From Lacihabitans soyangensis (GTDB lineage Bacteria; Bacteroidota; Bacteroidia; Cytophagales; Spirosomataceae), in assembly GCF_024343775.1 (NCBI RefSeq), contig NZ_RJUF01000014.1, positions 19,729-83,728 on the forward strand: a stretch of DNA of 64,000 bases, in the 5' to 3' direction. Each line of letters opens with the position of its first letter. Position 1 is the stretch's first letter. Under the pieces are notes generated by a model. The model did no database searches, was not told the origin of the DNA, and saw only the letters and a list, made by a program, of their open reading frames with translations. This document shows positions 20,682 through 29,750 of the stretch, piece by piece. The position numbers were made by a program, and so were the translations under genes.

Positions 20682-22196
20682 ATGAAAAAGTTAATTATTG
20701 GAGCATTTGCATTTGCTTTGGGCATTTCTTCATCGGTGGCACAATTGTCTCTGAATGGTCATTTTTATGGAGAAGACGCCTTGAAATTCTATTCTTATGG
20801 CAACTACGGTTCAGCAAGAACACAAGGAATGGGAGGAGCATTTACAGCTCTAGGGGGTGACTTGAGCAGCTCTTACTTAAATCCAGCGGGTCTAGGTTTT
20901 TACAATAAATCCGAGTTTACGATAAGTCCAATATTTACGGGTACCAACACTACTTCGAATTATATTGACAACCCTACCAAGCTAAGTGCCTCTAACATGA
21001 GCATTGGCCAAATTGGTGTGGTATTTAGTAACAGAGGAGTTGGCACCCGCAAAAAAAGAACCGCATGGAGTATTTCATACAACACTTTGGCAAACTTCAA
21101 CAATGATTTTTCTTATAGCGGTTCGAATAAAAGAAGCTCTATATCAGACTATTTCGCAGAGAGAGCGACCCAAAGAGGAATAAGTTCAGAGGCGTTGAAT
21201 AATGAATTTAATACCACTACTCGACTAGCTATGAATACCACGGCCCTAGCCTATCAAGCCTACTTGATAGACCCGGTTCAAGGTGGCGGTTATGTGGCAT
21301 CAGAACTTTCGACTCCAGTTAACCAAAAAGGAAATGTATCAGAGAGCGGTAACCTTGGACAAATAAACTTGGGATACGGTATCAACTACGACGACAAAAC
21401 ATATGTTGGGGCTTCACTTGGAATTCAGAACCTAAATTATACCCAAATAACAGACTTGACGGAGCAATTTCCTAACGGACAGATTTTCAATGGTTTTACC
21501 TTTGGAGACGAACTTTTCGTAAAAGGTACAGGTATAAACCTGAACGTGGGAGTTATAATGAAAGTTAGTGACAACGTCCGATTTGGTGCAAATATCACCA
21601 GTCCGACGTCTATGAGGGTAAATGAAACTTATACATCTTATGTGGCTTACGACCAAAAACCAAATACCTTTGAATCGGACGAAAAAGAACTTTTCACTGT
21701 ACCTAACGACTTCAAATATAGGATTTCGTCCCCATTGAAAGCCAATTTGGGTACTTCGATATTTCTGCCTAAAAAACTAGGTGTGGTAAGTGTAGAAGCC
21801 GAGTATGTAGGTTACAACATGATGAATGTGAGAGATAAAGAAGATAATATTTGGTCCACCGACCAAAAAAGAGGAATTCAAAGCGAGTTCAAAGACGTGG
21901 TAAATGTAAAAGTTGGTAGCGAATTAAGATTTGGAGTTGCAAGGGTAAGAGCAGGATTGAACTATCTCGGAGATCCAAGAAAAAACAGTGATGCTTTTAA
22001 TACCAGGTCAACCCTTATTGGAACCGTAGGAGCAGGAATAAGAAATAACAGGTTCTTTGCTGATGTTTCCTACTCTAGAACTTCTAGAGATTTCGCTTTT
22101 ACGCCATACAACCTTAGCAACGAAACCGACTTTGAATCTGCTACACTGAAGCAGTCAAAAGGTATCGTAGGAATTAGCTTTGGCACGTTTTTCTAA
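20682..22196 (+). CDS. Outer-membrane transport protein, OmpP1/FadL/TodX-like
   Basis: The 504-residue protein has a signal peptide (MKKLIIGAFAFALGISSSVAQ) and then the block ALKFYSYGNYGSARTQGMGGAFTALGGDLSSSYLNPAGLGFY, which is the family's N-terminal hatch and first strands. Alternating aromatic strands run to a terminal Phe (GISFGTFF), as in beta-barrels. FadL-type proteins pass long-chain fatty acids or other hydrophobic compounds across the outer membrane; the substrate here is not known. It is a single-gene unit between two terminators and converges on the glycan cluster. Confidence 0.85.
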   Translation: MKKLIIGAFAFALGISSSVAQLSLNGHFYGEDALKFYSYGNYGSARTQGMGGAFTALGGDLSSSYLNPAGLGFYNKSEFTISPIFTGTNTTSNYIDNPTKLSASNMSIGQIGVVFSNRGVGTRKKRTAWSISYNTLANFNNDFSYSGSNKRSSISDYFAERATQRGISSEALNNEFNTTTRLAMNTTALAYQAYLIDPVQGGGYVASELSTPVNQKGNVSESGNLGQINLGYGINYDDKTYVGASLGIQNLNYTQITDLTEQFPNGQIFNGFTFGDELFVKGTGINLNVGVIMKVSDNVRFGANITSPTSMRVNETYTSYVAYDQKPNTFESDEKELFTVPNDFKYRISSPLKANLGTSIFLPKKLGVVSVEAEYVGYNMMNVRDKEDNIWSTDQKRGIQSEFKDVVNVKVGSELRFGVARVRAGLNYLGDPRKNSDAFNTRSTLIGTVGAGIRNNRFFADVSYSRTSRDFAFTPYNLSNETDFESATLKQSKGIVGISFGTFF

Positions 22197-22208
22197 AAAC
22201 AGAAACAT

Positions 22209-22246
22209 AAAAAAGGCGGTTTTAGTAATTTAAAACCGCCTTTTTT
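22209..22246. terminator. Strong bidirectional terminator
   Basis: A long A/T-flanked stem, core AAAAGGCGGTTTTA with TAAAACCGCCTTTT (22211-22224 with 22231-22244), loop GTAATT. It separates the FadL-like gene from the convergent glycan cluster and has tails for both strands. Confidence 0.85.
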
Positions 22247-22260
22247 GTTATCGATCAGTA

Positions 22261-22998
22261 TTACCATTTCTTTTCAAAATCCCCTCTAGAAAAGTATTTT
22301 TCGATAAAGCAGTACATTAAAATAAAGAAATATCTACTACCCATTTCCCTAATTTTTAACTTAGACTCACCATACTTTCTATTTGTCCAAGAATTGGGTA
22401 CCACAGCAAAACTAAAGCCCCGGATGATTGCCTTTAAAGGAAGTTCGATGGTAAGGTTAAAATGTGGTGACAAAAAAGGCTTCACTCCTTCTATAGTATG
22501 TCTTTTATAAAGCTTAAAAGCATTGGTTGTATCGTTATATTTAATATTCATGACCATCCTGATAATGGCGTTGGCCACTCTATTGATCACTTTTTTAACT
22601 CCTGGATAATCAATCGTTTTTCCTCCTTTCATGAATCGACTACCAAAAACGCAGTCGTAATTGCCTGCCATCATAGTCTCATAAAACTTAACAAGATCAT
22701 GAGGAGAATCGGACAAGTCGGCCATCATAACGGCCACGCAATCGCCCGAAAATCTTTCAAGTCCATATCTTACCGCGTAACCAAAACCATTTGGACCAGA
22801 ATTAGTGACAAAATTCAGTGCATCATGTTTTGCTTTTAGTGATTCCAATACCTCGAGTGTATTATCCTTAGAATTGTCATTGACCACCAAAATCTCGTAG
22901 TTCATCTGTTTTTCAGAAAGAACTGACACCAACTCCTCGATGGTTTCACCAATAGACTCTGCCTCGTTGTAAGCAGGAATGACAATACTTAGCCTCAC
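22261..22998 (-). CDS. Family 2 glycosyltransferase, DPM1-like
   Basis: The 245-residue protein opens SIVIPAYNEAESIGETIEELV, has the nucleotide strand ILVVNDNSKDNT, and a DxD-like site at MMADLSDSPHDL. Downstream are the GSRFMKGG and R.YGESKLK blocks of dolichyl-phosphate mannose synthase-like enzymes. There are no multiple C-terminal membrane helices, so it resembles the soluble or peripheral DPM1 type, transferring a sugar from a nucleotide donor to a lipid carrier or glycan. It is the last gene of the cluster, 26 bp after the second epimerase gene. Confidence 0.88.
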   Translation of the reverse strand: MRLSIVIPAYNEAESIGETIEELVSVLSEKQMNYEILVVNDNSKDNTLEVLESLKAKHDALNFVTNSGPNGFGYAVRYGLERFSGDCVAVMMADLSDSPHDLVKFYETMMAGNYDCVFGSRFMKGGKTIDYPGVKKVINRVANAIIRMVMNIKYNDTTNAFKLYKRHTIEGVKPFLSPHFNLTIELPLKAIIRGFSFAVVPNSWTNRKYGESKLKIREMGSRYFFILMYCFIEKYFSRGDFEKKW

Positions 22999-23024
22999 TT
23001 ATTTTTGGGTTAATTGATTAAAGC

Positions 23025-24086
23025 TTATTTGAGTTTTATTTGCTGTGAAAAAATCTGTTCCAGAATATCGTTCAAGTCATACTTATAATTCCAATCAGGA
23101 TAATGACTTTTGAACTTTGAAACATCCGAAATATACCAAATATGGTCTCCAATTCGATTATCCTCAGCATAGCTGAAGTTCATTTTGTTACCCGTAATTT
23201 GTTCACAAATCTCTATAGCTTCAGTCATAGAACAATTTGAATGACGACCACCACCTGCATTGTAAACCTCACCTTGACGAGGATTCATGTAGAAATGATA
23301 AAACATATTTACGAGATCATAAGAATGAATATTGTCTCTCACTTGCTTACCCTTGTAACCAAACACAGTGTAATGATTACCGGTTACGGCACATTTCATC
23401 AGATAAGACAAAAATCCATGAAGTTGCGTCCCCGAGTGATTTGGCCCTGTGAGGCAGCCACCTCTAAACACCGCCACGTTCATTCCAAAGTACTTGCCAT
23501 ATTCTTGAGCCAACACATCAGCTGCCACTTTTGAGGCACCAAAAAGCGAGTGCTTGGAGTTGTCTATACTCATGCTTTCGTCTATACCATGCTCATAGTA
23601 AGCATGCTCCTCAGAGATTTCCCAACGTTTATCTTGCTCAATCAAAGGTAAATAATTAGGGGTATCACCATAAACTTTGTTAGTAGAGGTAAAAATAAAT
23701 ACAGCCTTCGGTGCATGTAACCTAGTAAGTTCCAACAAATTGAGCGTTCCATTGGCATTTATGGTAAAATCAGTCAATGGCTCCTTGGCAGCCCAGTCAT
23801 GGCTTGGCTGAGCGGCTGTATGTATTATCAATTGAATATCAGAAGCATATTGCTTAAAAACCACCTTTAAAGCCTCATAGTTTCTGATATCTATAGCATG
23901 ATGTATGTAATTTTGAATACTTTCTTCCAATTCATCCTTGCTTCTTTCGGTAGAAGCATCTTTGCCAAAAAAATAGGCTCTTTGGTCGTTATCTATACCG
24001 ATAACTAAATCCATTTTGTCAGAGAAAAAACGTACGGATTCACTTCCTATCAAACCAGCAGAGCCAGTAACTATGGCGACTTTCAT
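23025..24086 (-). CDS. SDR sugar epimerase, CDP-paratose 2-epimerase-like, catalytic Tyr replaced
   Basis: The 353-residue extended SDR starts [10 protein letters not shown] (NAD-binding GxxGxxG). [29 protein letters not shown] is a close likeness of the tyvelose epimerase (RfbE) block, and later FRGGCLTGP and [10 protein letters not shown] fit too. The active site expected as Y-x-x-x-K reads SLFGASK, so position 182 is Phe (TTT) where Tyr is expected; the Lys (186) remains. It follows a paralogous epimerase gene of equal length with a 3-bp gap. It may be a non-catalytic partner, use a different base, or have lost activity. It probably makes or modifies a nucleotide sugar for the surface glycan. 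Confidence 0.8.
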   Translation of the reverse strand: MKVAIVTGSAGLIGSESVRFFSDKMDLVIGIDNDQRAYFFGKDASTERSKDELEESIQNYIHHAIDIRNYEALKVVFKQYASDIQLIIHTAAQPSHDWAAKEPLTDFTINANGTLNLLELTRLHAPKAVFIFTSTNKVYGDTPNYLPLIEQDKRWEISEEHAYYEHGIDESMSIDNSKHSLFGASKVAADVLAQEYGKYFGMNVAVFRGGCLTGPNHSGTQLHGFLSYLMKCAVTGNHYTVFGYKGKQVRDNIHSYDLVNMFYHFYMNPRQGEVYNAGGGRHSNCSMTEAIEICEQITGNKMNFSYAEDNRIGDHIWYISDVSKFKSHYPDWNYKYDLNDILEQIFSQQIKLK

Positions 24087-24089
24087 ATT

Positions 24090-25151
24090 TTACTTTAAAA
24101 TGTTTTCTAATTGTTTTTCGTTTTTGACAATCCACTGGTGAATGTCAGCAAAAATCTCATTTGCCGTTTTTTTAGGTGACCAGCCTATCTCACGTTCGAT
24201 TTTAGAATTATCGGTAATGTAAATTCTCAAATCAGCAGGTCTGTTTTCTTTCTCAGATCCTACTGTTATTTTATTTCCAGATATTTCTTCACAAATCTTG
24301 GTCATCTCCAATAGCGAAACACTACTATTTACCCCACCACCTGCGTTAAAAACCTTACCAGTAAACTTCGAAATATTATGTATCTGAAAATCTATTAATT
24401 CAACCAAATCATCCACATGCAGAATGTCCCGAACTTGCTTTCCAAGGCCACTATAACCTATGTATTTCAGTGATTGTTTCCAAAAATGTTTAGCCATCCA
24501 AAGTGTTACCACGCCTTGGTCAGTCTTACCCATTTGTCTTGGCCCAGCTATCACACCAAAACGTGTAATGGCAGCGTCAAGGTTATAAAAAGCCGAATAT
24601 TCTTGTATGAATAATTCTGATGATAGTTTGGTGGTGCCATAAAAAGACCTCGCACCAGACAATGTAAAATCTTCGGAAATACCCCTACTCGAAATCCCCG
24701 ACAAAATCTGATTATCAGTGAATGAAAAACGAGTTTCTTCTTCAATAAAGTTGGCAGTTTCGATACTGTCGATCGGATAAACTCTACTGGTGGATAAGAA
24801 TATAAGCTTAGCCTTGTGTTTAAGGCAAACATTGAAGCAGTTTATCGAGCCGTAAAGGTTGTTGTTGATAACATAACTCGGGTCGGAATTTAAACCGGAC
24901 ATAACTGAAGGTTCAGCTGAAGCCTCTATCAAAACGTCAAAAGCTTCAATGGAATTTAAGTCTTCAACATTTCGAATATCGCCATGTATAAATTCGATAT
25001 CTCTTTCTTTGAAATCGGCCAGATTCAACTCCGAGCCTCTTCTTTTAAGATTATCAAATGCTATTATTTTATATTTTGGATATTTTTCTTTGAGCTGTAT
25101 ACAAAGTGTAGAGCCTATAAAACCCGCACCTCCAGTAACTAAAATTGTCAT
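24090..25151 (-). CDS. NAD-dependent sugar epimerase/dehydratase, paralogue of the next gene
   Basis: The 353-residue extended SDR begins ILVTGGAGFIGSTL. It keeps the active site: STSRVY with its Ser and SFYGTTK with the Tyr and Lys. The block EASAEPSVMSGLNSDPSYVINNNLYGSINCFNVC parallels the RfbE-like block of its neighbour, and FNAGGGVNSSVS matches its [17 protein letters not shown] region. It is therefore a CDP-paratose 2-epimerase-like or UDP-sugar epimerase. The substrate is unknown. A full -7 box (25256-25263) 104 bp upstream suggests its own start of transcription. It is followed almost directly by the second epimerase. Confidence 0.82.
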   Translation of the reverse strand: MTILVTGGAGFIGSTLCIQLKEKYPKYKIIAFDNLKRRGSELNLADFKERDIEFIHGDIRNVEDLNSIEAFDVLIEASAEPSVMSGLNSDPSYVINNNLYGSINCFNVCLKHKAKLIFLSTSRVYPIDSIETANFIEEETRFSFTDNQILSGISSRGISEDFTLSGARSFYGTTKLSSELFIQEYSAFYNLDAAITRFGVIAGPRQMGKTDQGVVTLWMAKHFWKQSLKYIGYSGLGKQVRDILHVDDLVELIDFQIHNISKFTGKVFNAGGGVNSSVSLLEMTKICEEISGNKITVGSEKENRPADLRIYITDNSKIEREIGWSPKKTANEIFADIHQWIVKNEKQLENILK

Positions 25152-25255
25152 TTATGCTAATGTTAACTGTACTTTAAAAGTACCTGATCTTAAAACTCAA
25201 TATGTGGATTTTGTTGTTAAGCGAATGCAAATTTATCAATACTTGCTATCAAAAA

Positions 25256-25263
25256 CAAATATA
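25256..25263 (-). promoter_or_regulatory. -7 box upstream of the epimerase pair
   Basis: On the minus strand TATATTTG matches TAnnTTTG. It lies in the 175-bp gap between the membrane protein and the first epimerase. No -33 TTG is visible at the usual distance, so confidence is modest. Confidence 0.35.
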
Positions 25264-25326
25264 TTCATAAAGAGATGAATGCTGTTTTATGAGCCTAAGA
25301 TCTAAAATGAAAAATACGAAACACAA

Positions 25327-27405
25327 TTAATTAACTTTATCCTTAGAATAAAAGTAATACACAGATTCTAAATGCGATACGAACATTTGTCCATCGGTAT
25401 TAGCTAATAAATCAAGTTTAAAAACGGAGTTACGCTTTTTTAAGAACTTCTTAACTTGTTCAAACTCGAACTTGGTGTAGAAAACACCTTTTCTACTATC
25501 AGTATTGTAGGGTTTTAACACACTCAGAAAGCTACTGCCGTCTTCTCCGTGAAAAATCAGGTAATACTTGGTCGATTTATTGGTATGCCTAAGATTAGTG
25601 AGATTCAGTACAATCTCGTGAAAATTATTCAAACTAAAAGCCTCCTCCAATATCGGCCTCGAAACAGTATCTTCTTTAAACTTAATAGTCTCTGTTAATG
25701 GATTAACTTTTGATTTAGTCATATACTCATCGTAATCGAAGTCATTTCGAAAAAGAAGCCATTTTCCGCAAACATTCAAATTATCGTCATCCAGACTAAA
25801 TACTGATATTTTAGCATCCTCGTTTGGCAAATATTTTTTGGGCAATAAAAAATCAAACCCCACTGATTGAGCCTTTACCTCCTCAAACAAACTCAAGTGG
25901 GCGTTTAAGGCTGGAATTAAGAAATAGGACTTTTTGCCCTTAGACTCCAAAATAATTCCTAGTTTAAGACTTCGAGCCCGAAAAACCCCATAATAGTTAC
26001 CCTTTATTCTCAAATATGGATTTTCTTTGATGGCAAATCCCTCAATTTTCTTTATTTCAAATCCACAATCTTTAGATACCGTCCGTATTTTAAACTTGGA
26101 CGAATCAAATATTTTTGAAACCACACTTTCTTTGATTTTATCTAAATCAAAATAGCCTTTTTGAACCAAATCCTCTATCCTATGATTTGAAACGAGAGGG
26201 ATATTATAAAGAGTTTTTCTGTCCTTGTAGAGATCAAGTGTATTACCCAAATACATCATTTCGTCATTTCTTGTTTCTCTTTCATCGTATTTGAGGGTTT
26301 CTATCCAAGTTCTGTAATTCTTTATTTGGTAGGCGAATCCAGCCAAAATAATCACCGCAAAAAACAAGGTAACTTTTTTAAAACTACTTTCAAGTTTCCA
26401 GGGTCTCAGAAACTCCTTAAAAAAAAGCATGTAAAGCAGTGTAAAAATCATTACACTGTTTATTAAGTAAGCACCTCTTTGTAAAAACTCAGTACCATAC
26501 TCATTTCTTTTTATTGAAATAATCAAAAAAGTTAACAAATAGAACGCTAGCATTAGTGTAAGGCTCAATTCCTTTTTGTAGGCTTTCCTGAAAATCACAA
26601 AAAATAAAATTAAAGCCAGAGCCAAAAGACCCAATACTAAATTGGTTTTTAGAGAACCAAAACCACCAATCCCTCCAATATAAATAGGATACACTTTAAG
26701 CAAATACGGGATAATATCTAACTTAAATACACTTTTGCCACTCTCATAGTCGTAAAAATAAATGTAGGAAATCAGTAACGAAAACATCGACCAAATAAAC
26801 AATCTCTTGTATTCTTTTTGCATGGCTAAACCTACAAACACTATCGGCATTAACAATATGCCGTTCCCGTTAGAAAATACCCCAAAGAACAAAAATACCA
26901 GAGGCAAAAAAGTAAACTTCCTGCTAATTGCAGTGTAAATGGTGCCGACGGTAAAAAATATCATCGGAAAATGACTAAGAGATTCCATTGCCAAATAATA
27001 AATTTCGGCGTAAGCAAAACTTAGCATTAATATGGGTATCGGTAAAAAAAAGTAGAAACGCTTTAGATTAAACGCGGCCTCCAGATACAAGAAAATCATA
27101 GAGGAAATATAGAAAACAAGGCCAATAATCCTGAATACTGCTAAATCGACCTTCCCAGAAAAATAAAAATAGGTCAAATTGATTATTCTTAGTGTGGCTA
27201 TCCGGTGCTCGTTATGTTGCGAAAACACCAGATCTATTTTTTCCCAAAAACCTTTAAGTCCAAAGAATTTATTATTGAAATCAAAGAAAGCCTCGTAATC
27301 GTCGGCAATTGGGAAGTTCTGAAAGTTCAAGGAAACGTCGTAACAATACGCCCCAAGAAAAATCAGAAATATAAATATGGATAATATATTTAATATCCTC
27401 ATCAA
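25327..27405 (-). CDS. Large GT-C-like polytopic membrane protein with soluble C-terminal half
   Basis: The 692-residue protein has about 10-12 hydrophobic segments in residues 1-365. The first is at 3-24 and is followed by a loop with PIADDYEAFF and SQHNEHRIATLR. An acidic pair in the first outward loop is typical of GT-C fold glycosyltransferases using polyprenyl-phosphate sugars. Residues about 370-692 are soluble, beta-rich and have no motif I know. It resembles hypothetical membrane proteins of glycan clusters rather than a named family. Its place upstream of two epimerases and a GT2 gene supports a role in assembling a surface polysaccharide or modifying lipids or proteins. Confidence 0.6.
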   Translation of the reverse strand: MMRILNILSIFIFLIFLGAYCYDVSLNFQNFPIADDYEAFFDFNNKFFGLKGFWEKIDLVFSQHNEHRIATLRIINLTYFYFSGKVDLAVFRIIGLVFYISSMIFLYLEAAFNLKRFYFFLPIPILMLSFAYAEIYYLAMESLSHFPMIFFTVGTIYTAISRKFTFLPLVFLFFGVFSNGNGILLMPIVFVGLAMQKEYKRLFIWSMFSLLISYIYFYDYESGKSVFKLDIIPYLLKVYPIYIGGIGGFGSLKTNLVLGLLALALILFFVIFRKAYKKELSLTLMLAFYLLTFLIISIKRNEYGTEFLQRGAYLINSVMIFTLLYMLFFKEFLRPWKLESSFKKVTLFFAVIILAGFAYQIKNYRTWIETLKYDERETRNDEMMYLGNTLDLYKDRKTLYNIPLVSNHRIEDLVQKGYFDLDKIKESVVSKIFDSSKFKIRTVSKDCGFEIKKIEGFAIKENPYLRIKGNYYGVFRARSLKLGIILESKGKKSYFLIPALNAHLSLFEEVKAQSVGFDFLLPKKYLPNEDAKISVFSLDDDNLNVCGKWLLFRNDFDYDEYMTKSKVNPLTETIKFKEDTVSRPILEEAFSLNNFHEIVLNLTNLRHTNKSTKYYLIFHGEDGSSFLSVLKPYNTDSRKGVFYTKFEFEQVKKFLKKRNSVFKLDLLANTDGQMFVSHLESVYYFYSKDKVN

Positions 27406-27510
27406 AAGTAATTTTAAAGACCTAGGACATTAAATGACACAAAGTGAACACATTTTTTTATGTAGAATGATAGGTGACTCCAATCTTTATCACCTCTAAA
27501 ACCCGTAATA

Positions 27511-28032
27511 TTATTGCAAAGTTCTGAAATGAGCATCCAGAATCCACATGATTGTATTGGCGTCAGTATCGCCTTCAATCACAATGTCGGCTTGCTTATA
27601 AATATCAATTCTTGATTCGTAAGTTTTCAGCAAAGTATCTAACAAGGAATCGCTTTCTAAACTAAAAAGTGGCCTATTATTCTTTTTTGAGTTACGCATT
27701 CTTTCTTCCAATTTGAAAGGCTTAACATCCAAAAAAACGCTAATACCGTTTTCTTTGATAATGGCCATATTGTTGTTGTAACATGGCGTTCCGCCTCCTG
27801 TGGCTATTACTAACTTGGTATTGACCTCAATTTTCTTTAGTTGATCCGACTCCAACTTTCTAAAGTAATCTTCACCTTCTAAATTAAAAATTTCGTTAAT
27901 TTTCTTTCCTTCAGAAATCTCAATTTTTTTATCTAAATCAATAAAATCGTAATTTAATTCTTTTGCTAATTGTCTTCCAAGGGTACTTTTTCCTGAGGAA
28001 GGCATCCCCAACATAAAAATATTTGTCGTCAT
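27511..28032 (-). CDS. aroK: Shikimate kinase
   Basis: The 173-residue kinase phosphorylates shikimate at O3 in aromatic amino acid synthesis. It shows the P-loop MLGMPSSGKSTLGRQLA, DLDKKIE with the conserved Asp for shikimate, FR in EDYFRKLES, the ATGGGTP loop and the lid region RNSKKNNRPLF. It is two bases after the upstream BT_3928-like gene, so it is the third gene of the DUF1599 unit. Length is normal. Confidence 0.95.
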   Translation of the reverse strand: MTTNIFMLGMPSSGKSTLGRQLAKELNYDFIDLDKKIEISEGKKINEIFNLEGEDYFRKLESDQLKKIEVNTKLVIATGGGTPCYNNNMAIIKENGISVFLDVKPFKLEERMRNSKKNNRPLFSLESDSLLDTLLKTYESRIDIYKQADIVIEGDTDANTIMWILDAHFRTLQ

Positions 28033-28034
28033 TC

Positions 28035-29159
28035 TTAAAACTTAGTACTAATTATCAATTCATTTACCTGATCGGCGGTTGGAATATTGTTATAACTCCA
28101 TTTCTTCACTACAACGCCATCTTTTAACAACACAAAACATGGATTATTTCTTGCCATGGTTTTTAAAACCTTTTCATCGCAAGTATAAAAATTAAACCCA
28201 ATTTTCTTCTCTTTTGCAAAACCCAAATATTCCTCTAATGGTATAGATGTAATTACCATGGGTTTTATCTTTCTTTTGGAAACTTTGGTTGCCAAGCTAT
28301 TTATGGGACCAAAATCCAACTCCTCTAATCCATCTTTTTTCTTCAAAACAATAAAAAACACGTTCCCCTCGAATGTTTGTTGCGTAAAATCGTTTCCGGC
28401 ACTGTCAGCAATGCTGTAATCAGTAATTTTGGCTTTCAACAGATCTTCATTAAGAACCTTCGATGAGATGTATTTATAGGTATTTGTATCTGCTAGGTAT
28501 TCTTTACTCTCAATTTCCTTCTTTTCTCTTTTGTTCAAGAAAACATACTGCAGATCGGGTTTGATATCAGGACGTTCCATCTGTTTCGGAATACTCTTAC
28601 CAGCAGCGTAAGGCAAAAAGTCTAGAATTGGCAAATACCTGATGGCATAAACACCAATACCAATTGAAAAGATCGTGGCAATAAGGACCATTGGTGTTCC
28701 AAATTCCGACTTTCCAAATTTCTTGCGGTAGACAAATATGATTAGAATAAATACCATACTTATGATATCCTTCAAGAATGAATCCCATGGTTTCAATTTA
28801 AGAAAATCTCCAAAACAACCGCAATCCGTTACTTTATTGAAATACGCCGAGTAAAATGTTAAGAAGGTAAAAAACAACATTAGTCCAAGAACCAACCAGG
28901 AGGTTTGTTTCATTTTGAAGTTAAATACCAAAGCCACACCTAAAACTAATTCTAGGCAACAAAAAACCAGAGACATACCAAGGGCATTGTGAGCAAGGCC
29001 ATTAAAAAATGGAGCAAGTGCAGGCAAATCTCCAGCGAAGACTTCAAAATATTCTTGTAGTTTTAATCCTGTACCATAAGGATCCACTACCTTCACAAAA
29101 CCAGAGAAAATGAATTCCAATCCAACCAGAATTCTTGACAAATTTGCTAGGAATTTCAT
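28035..29159 (-). CDS. DoxX/BT_3928-family membrane protein with C-terminal thioredoxin-like region
   Basis: I start at the ATG at 29159 (MKFLANLSRILVGLEFIFSGFVKVVDP); it sits two bases after the previous stop and begins at the first DoxX helix, while an in-frame ATG at 29210 would overlap the upstream gene by 49 bp. The 374-residue protein has four or five helices in residues 1-160, including the conserved block DCGCFGDFLKLKPWDSFLKD with a Cys pair typical of MauE/DoxX redox proteins. The last 150 residues look like a thioredoxin-type fold (EGNVFFIVLKK..., FYTCDEKVLKTMARNNPCFVLL). It may take part in quinone-linked or disulphide redox at the membrane. Confidence 0.75.
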   Translation of the reverse strand: MKFLANLSRILVGLEFIFSGFVKVVDPYGTGLKLQEYFEVFAGDLPALAPFFNGLAHNALGMSLVFCCLELVLGVALVFNFKMKQTSWLVLGLMLFFTFLTFYSAYFNKVTDCGCFGDFLKLKPWDSFLKDIISMVFILIIFVYRKKFGKSEFGTPMVLIATIFSIGIGVYAIRYLPILDFLPYAAGKSIPKQMERPDIKPDLQYVFLNKREKKEIESKEYLADTNTYKYISSKVLNEDLLKAKITDYSIADSAGNDFTQQTFEGNVFFIVLKKKDGLEELDFGPINSLATKVSKRKIKPMVITSIPLEEYLGFAKEKKIGFNFYTCDEKVLKTMARNNPCFVLLKDGVVVKKWSYNNIPTADQVNELIISTKF

Positions 29160-29161
29160 AC

Positions 29162-29713
29162 TTACTGTTGAATTTGTTGTATTTGCACGTTTCTTAATTT
29201 TATTAAACAAAAAACAGAATAATTGATAATATCTTGATAACCAGCCCTTATACCCTCAGAAATTAAAGTTTTACCATTGTTATCTTCAATCTGTTTTATT
29301 CGGAGCAACTTCATGAGAATAATGTCCGTCATTGAACTTACTCTCATCTCTCTCCATGCCTCACCGTAATCATGATTTTTGTTAAAGAGCAGTTCTTTCA
29401 CCTCAGATATTTCCTTGCTATATGAAGCCTGTAAATCTTCAAGACTGTCGCCAGTTTCACCGCTCTTGGTAAGAATCAAAGCCATTACACAGTAGTTAAT
29501 TATACCTATAAACTCGGATACCTGACCCTCTTCCACTCTTGAAAATCCATTTTCTTGGAGCGTCCTGATTCTTTGAGCTTTGATAAATATTTGGTCTGTG
29601 ATGGATGGCAAACGTAAAATCTTCCAAGAAGTCCCGTAATCTGAATTCTTCTTGGAGAAAATCTCGAAGCAACTGTTTATTATTTCTGAATATTCAATTT
29701 CTGTGTTAGACAT
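29162..29713 (-). CDS. DUF1599 protein (two-repeat all-alpha NTP pyrophosphohydrolase-like)
   Basis: The 183-residue protein is an internal duplication. FSKKNSDYGTSWKILRLPSITDQIFIKAQRIRTL (about 19-50) is repeated as FNKNHDYGEAWREMRVSSMTDIILMKLLRIKQI (about 108-142), each followed by a helix ending in a conserved I.NY phrase. This is the DUF1599 layout, related to dimeric NTP pyrophosphohydrolases that clean up or modify nucleotides. In Bacteroidota it is often next to folP and a BT_3928-type gene, as here. The exact substrate is unknown. Confidence 0.8.
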   Translation of the reverse strand: MSNTEIEYSEIINSCFEIFSKKNSDYGTSWKILRLPSITDQIFIKAQRIRTLQENGFSRVEEGQVSEFIGIINYCVMALILTKSGETGDSLEDLQASYSKEISEVKELLFNKNHDYGEAWREMRVSSMTDIILMKLLRIKQIEDNNGKTLISEGIRAGYQDIINYSVFCLIKLRNVQIQQIQQ

Positions 29714-29750
29714 TGATATTTTCCAATATTTTTAGTTTTTTTTGCAAACT

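Noticed and set aside
27472..27495. Terminator downstream of aroK
   Set aside because: AGGTGA and TCACCT can pair across a 12-base loop, but no U tract follows on the minus strand.
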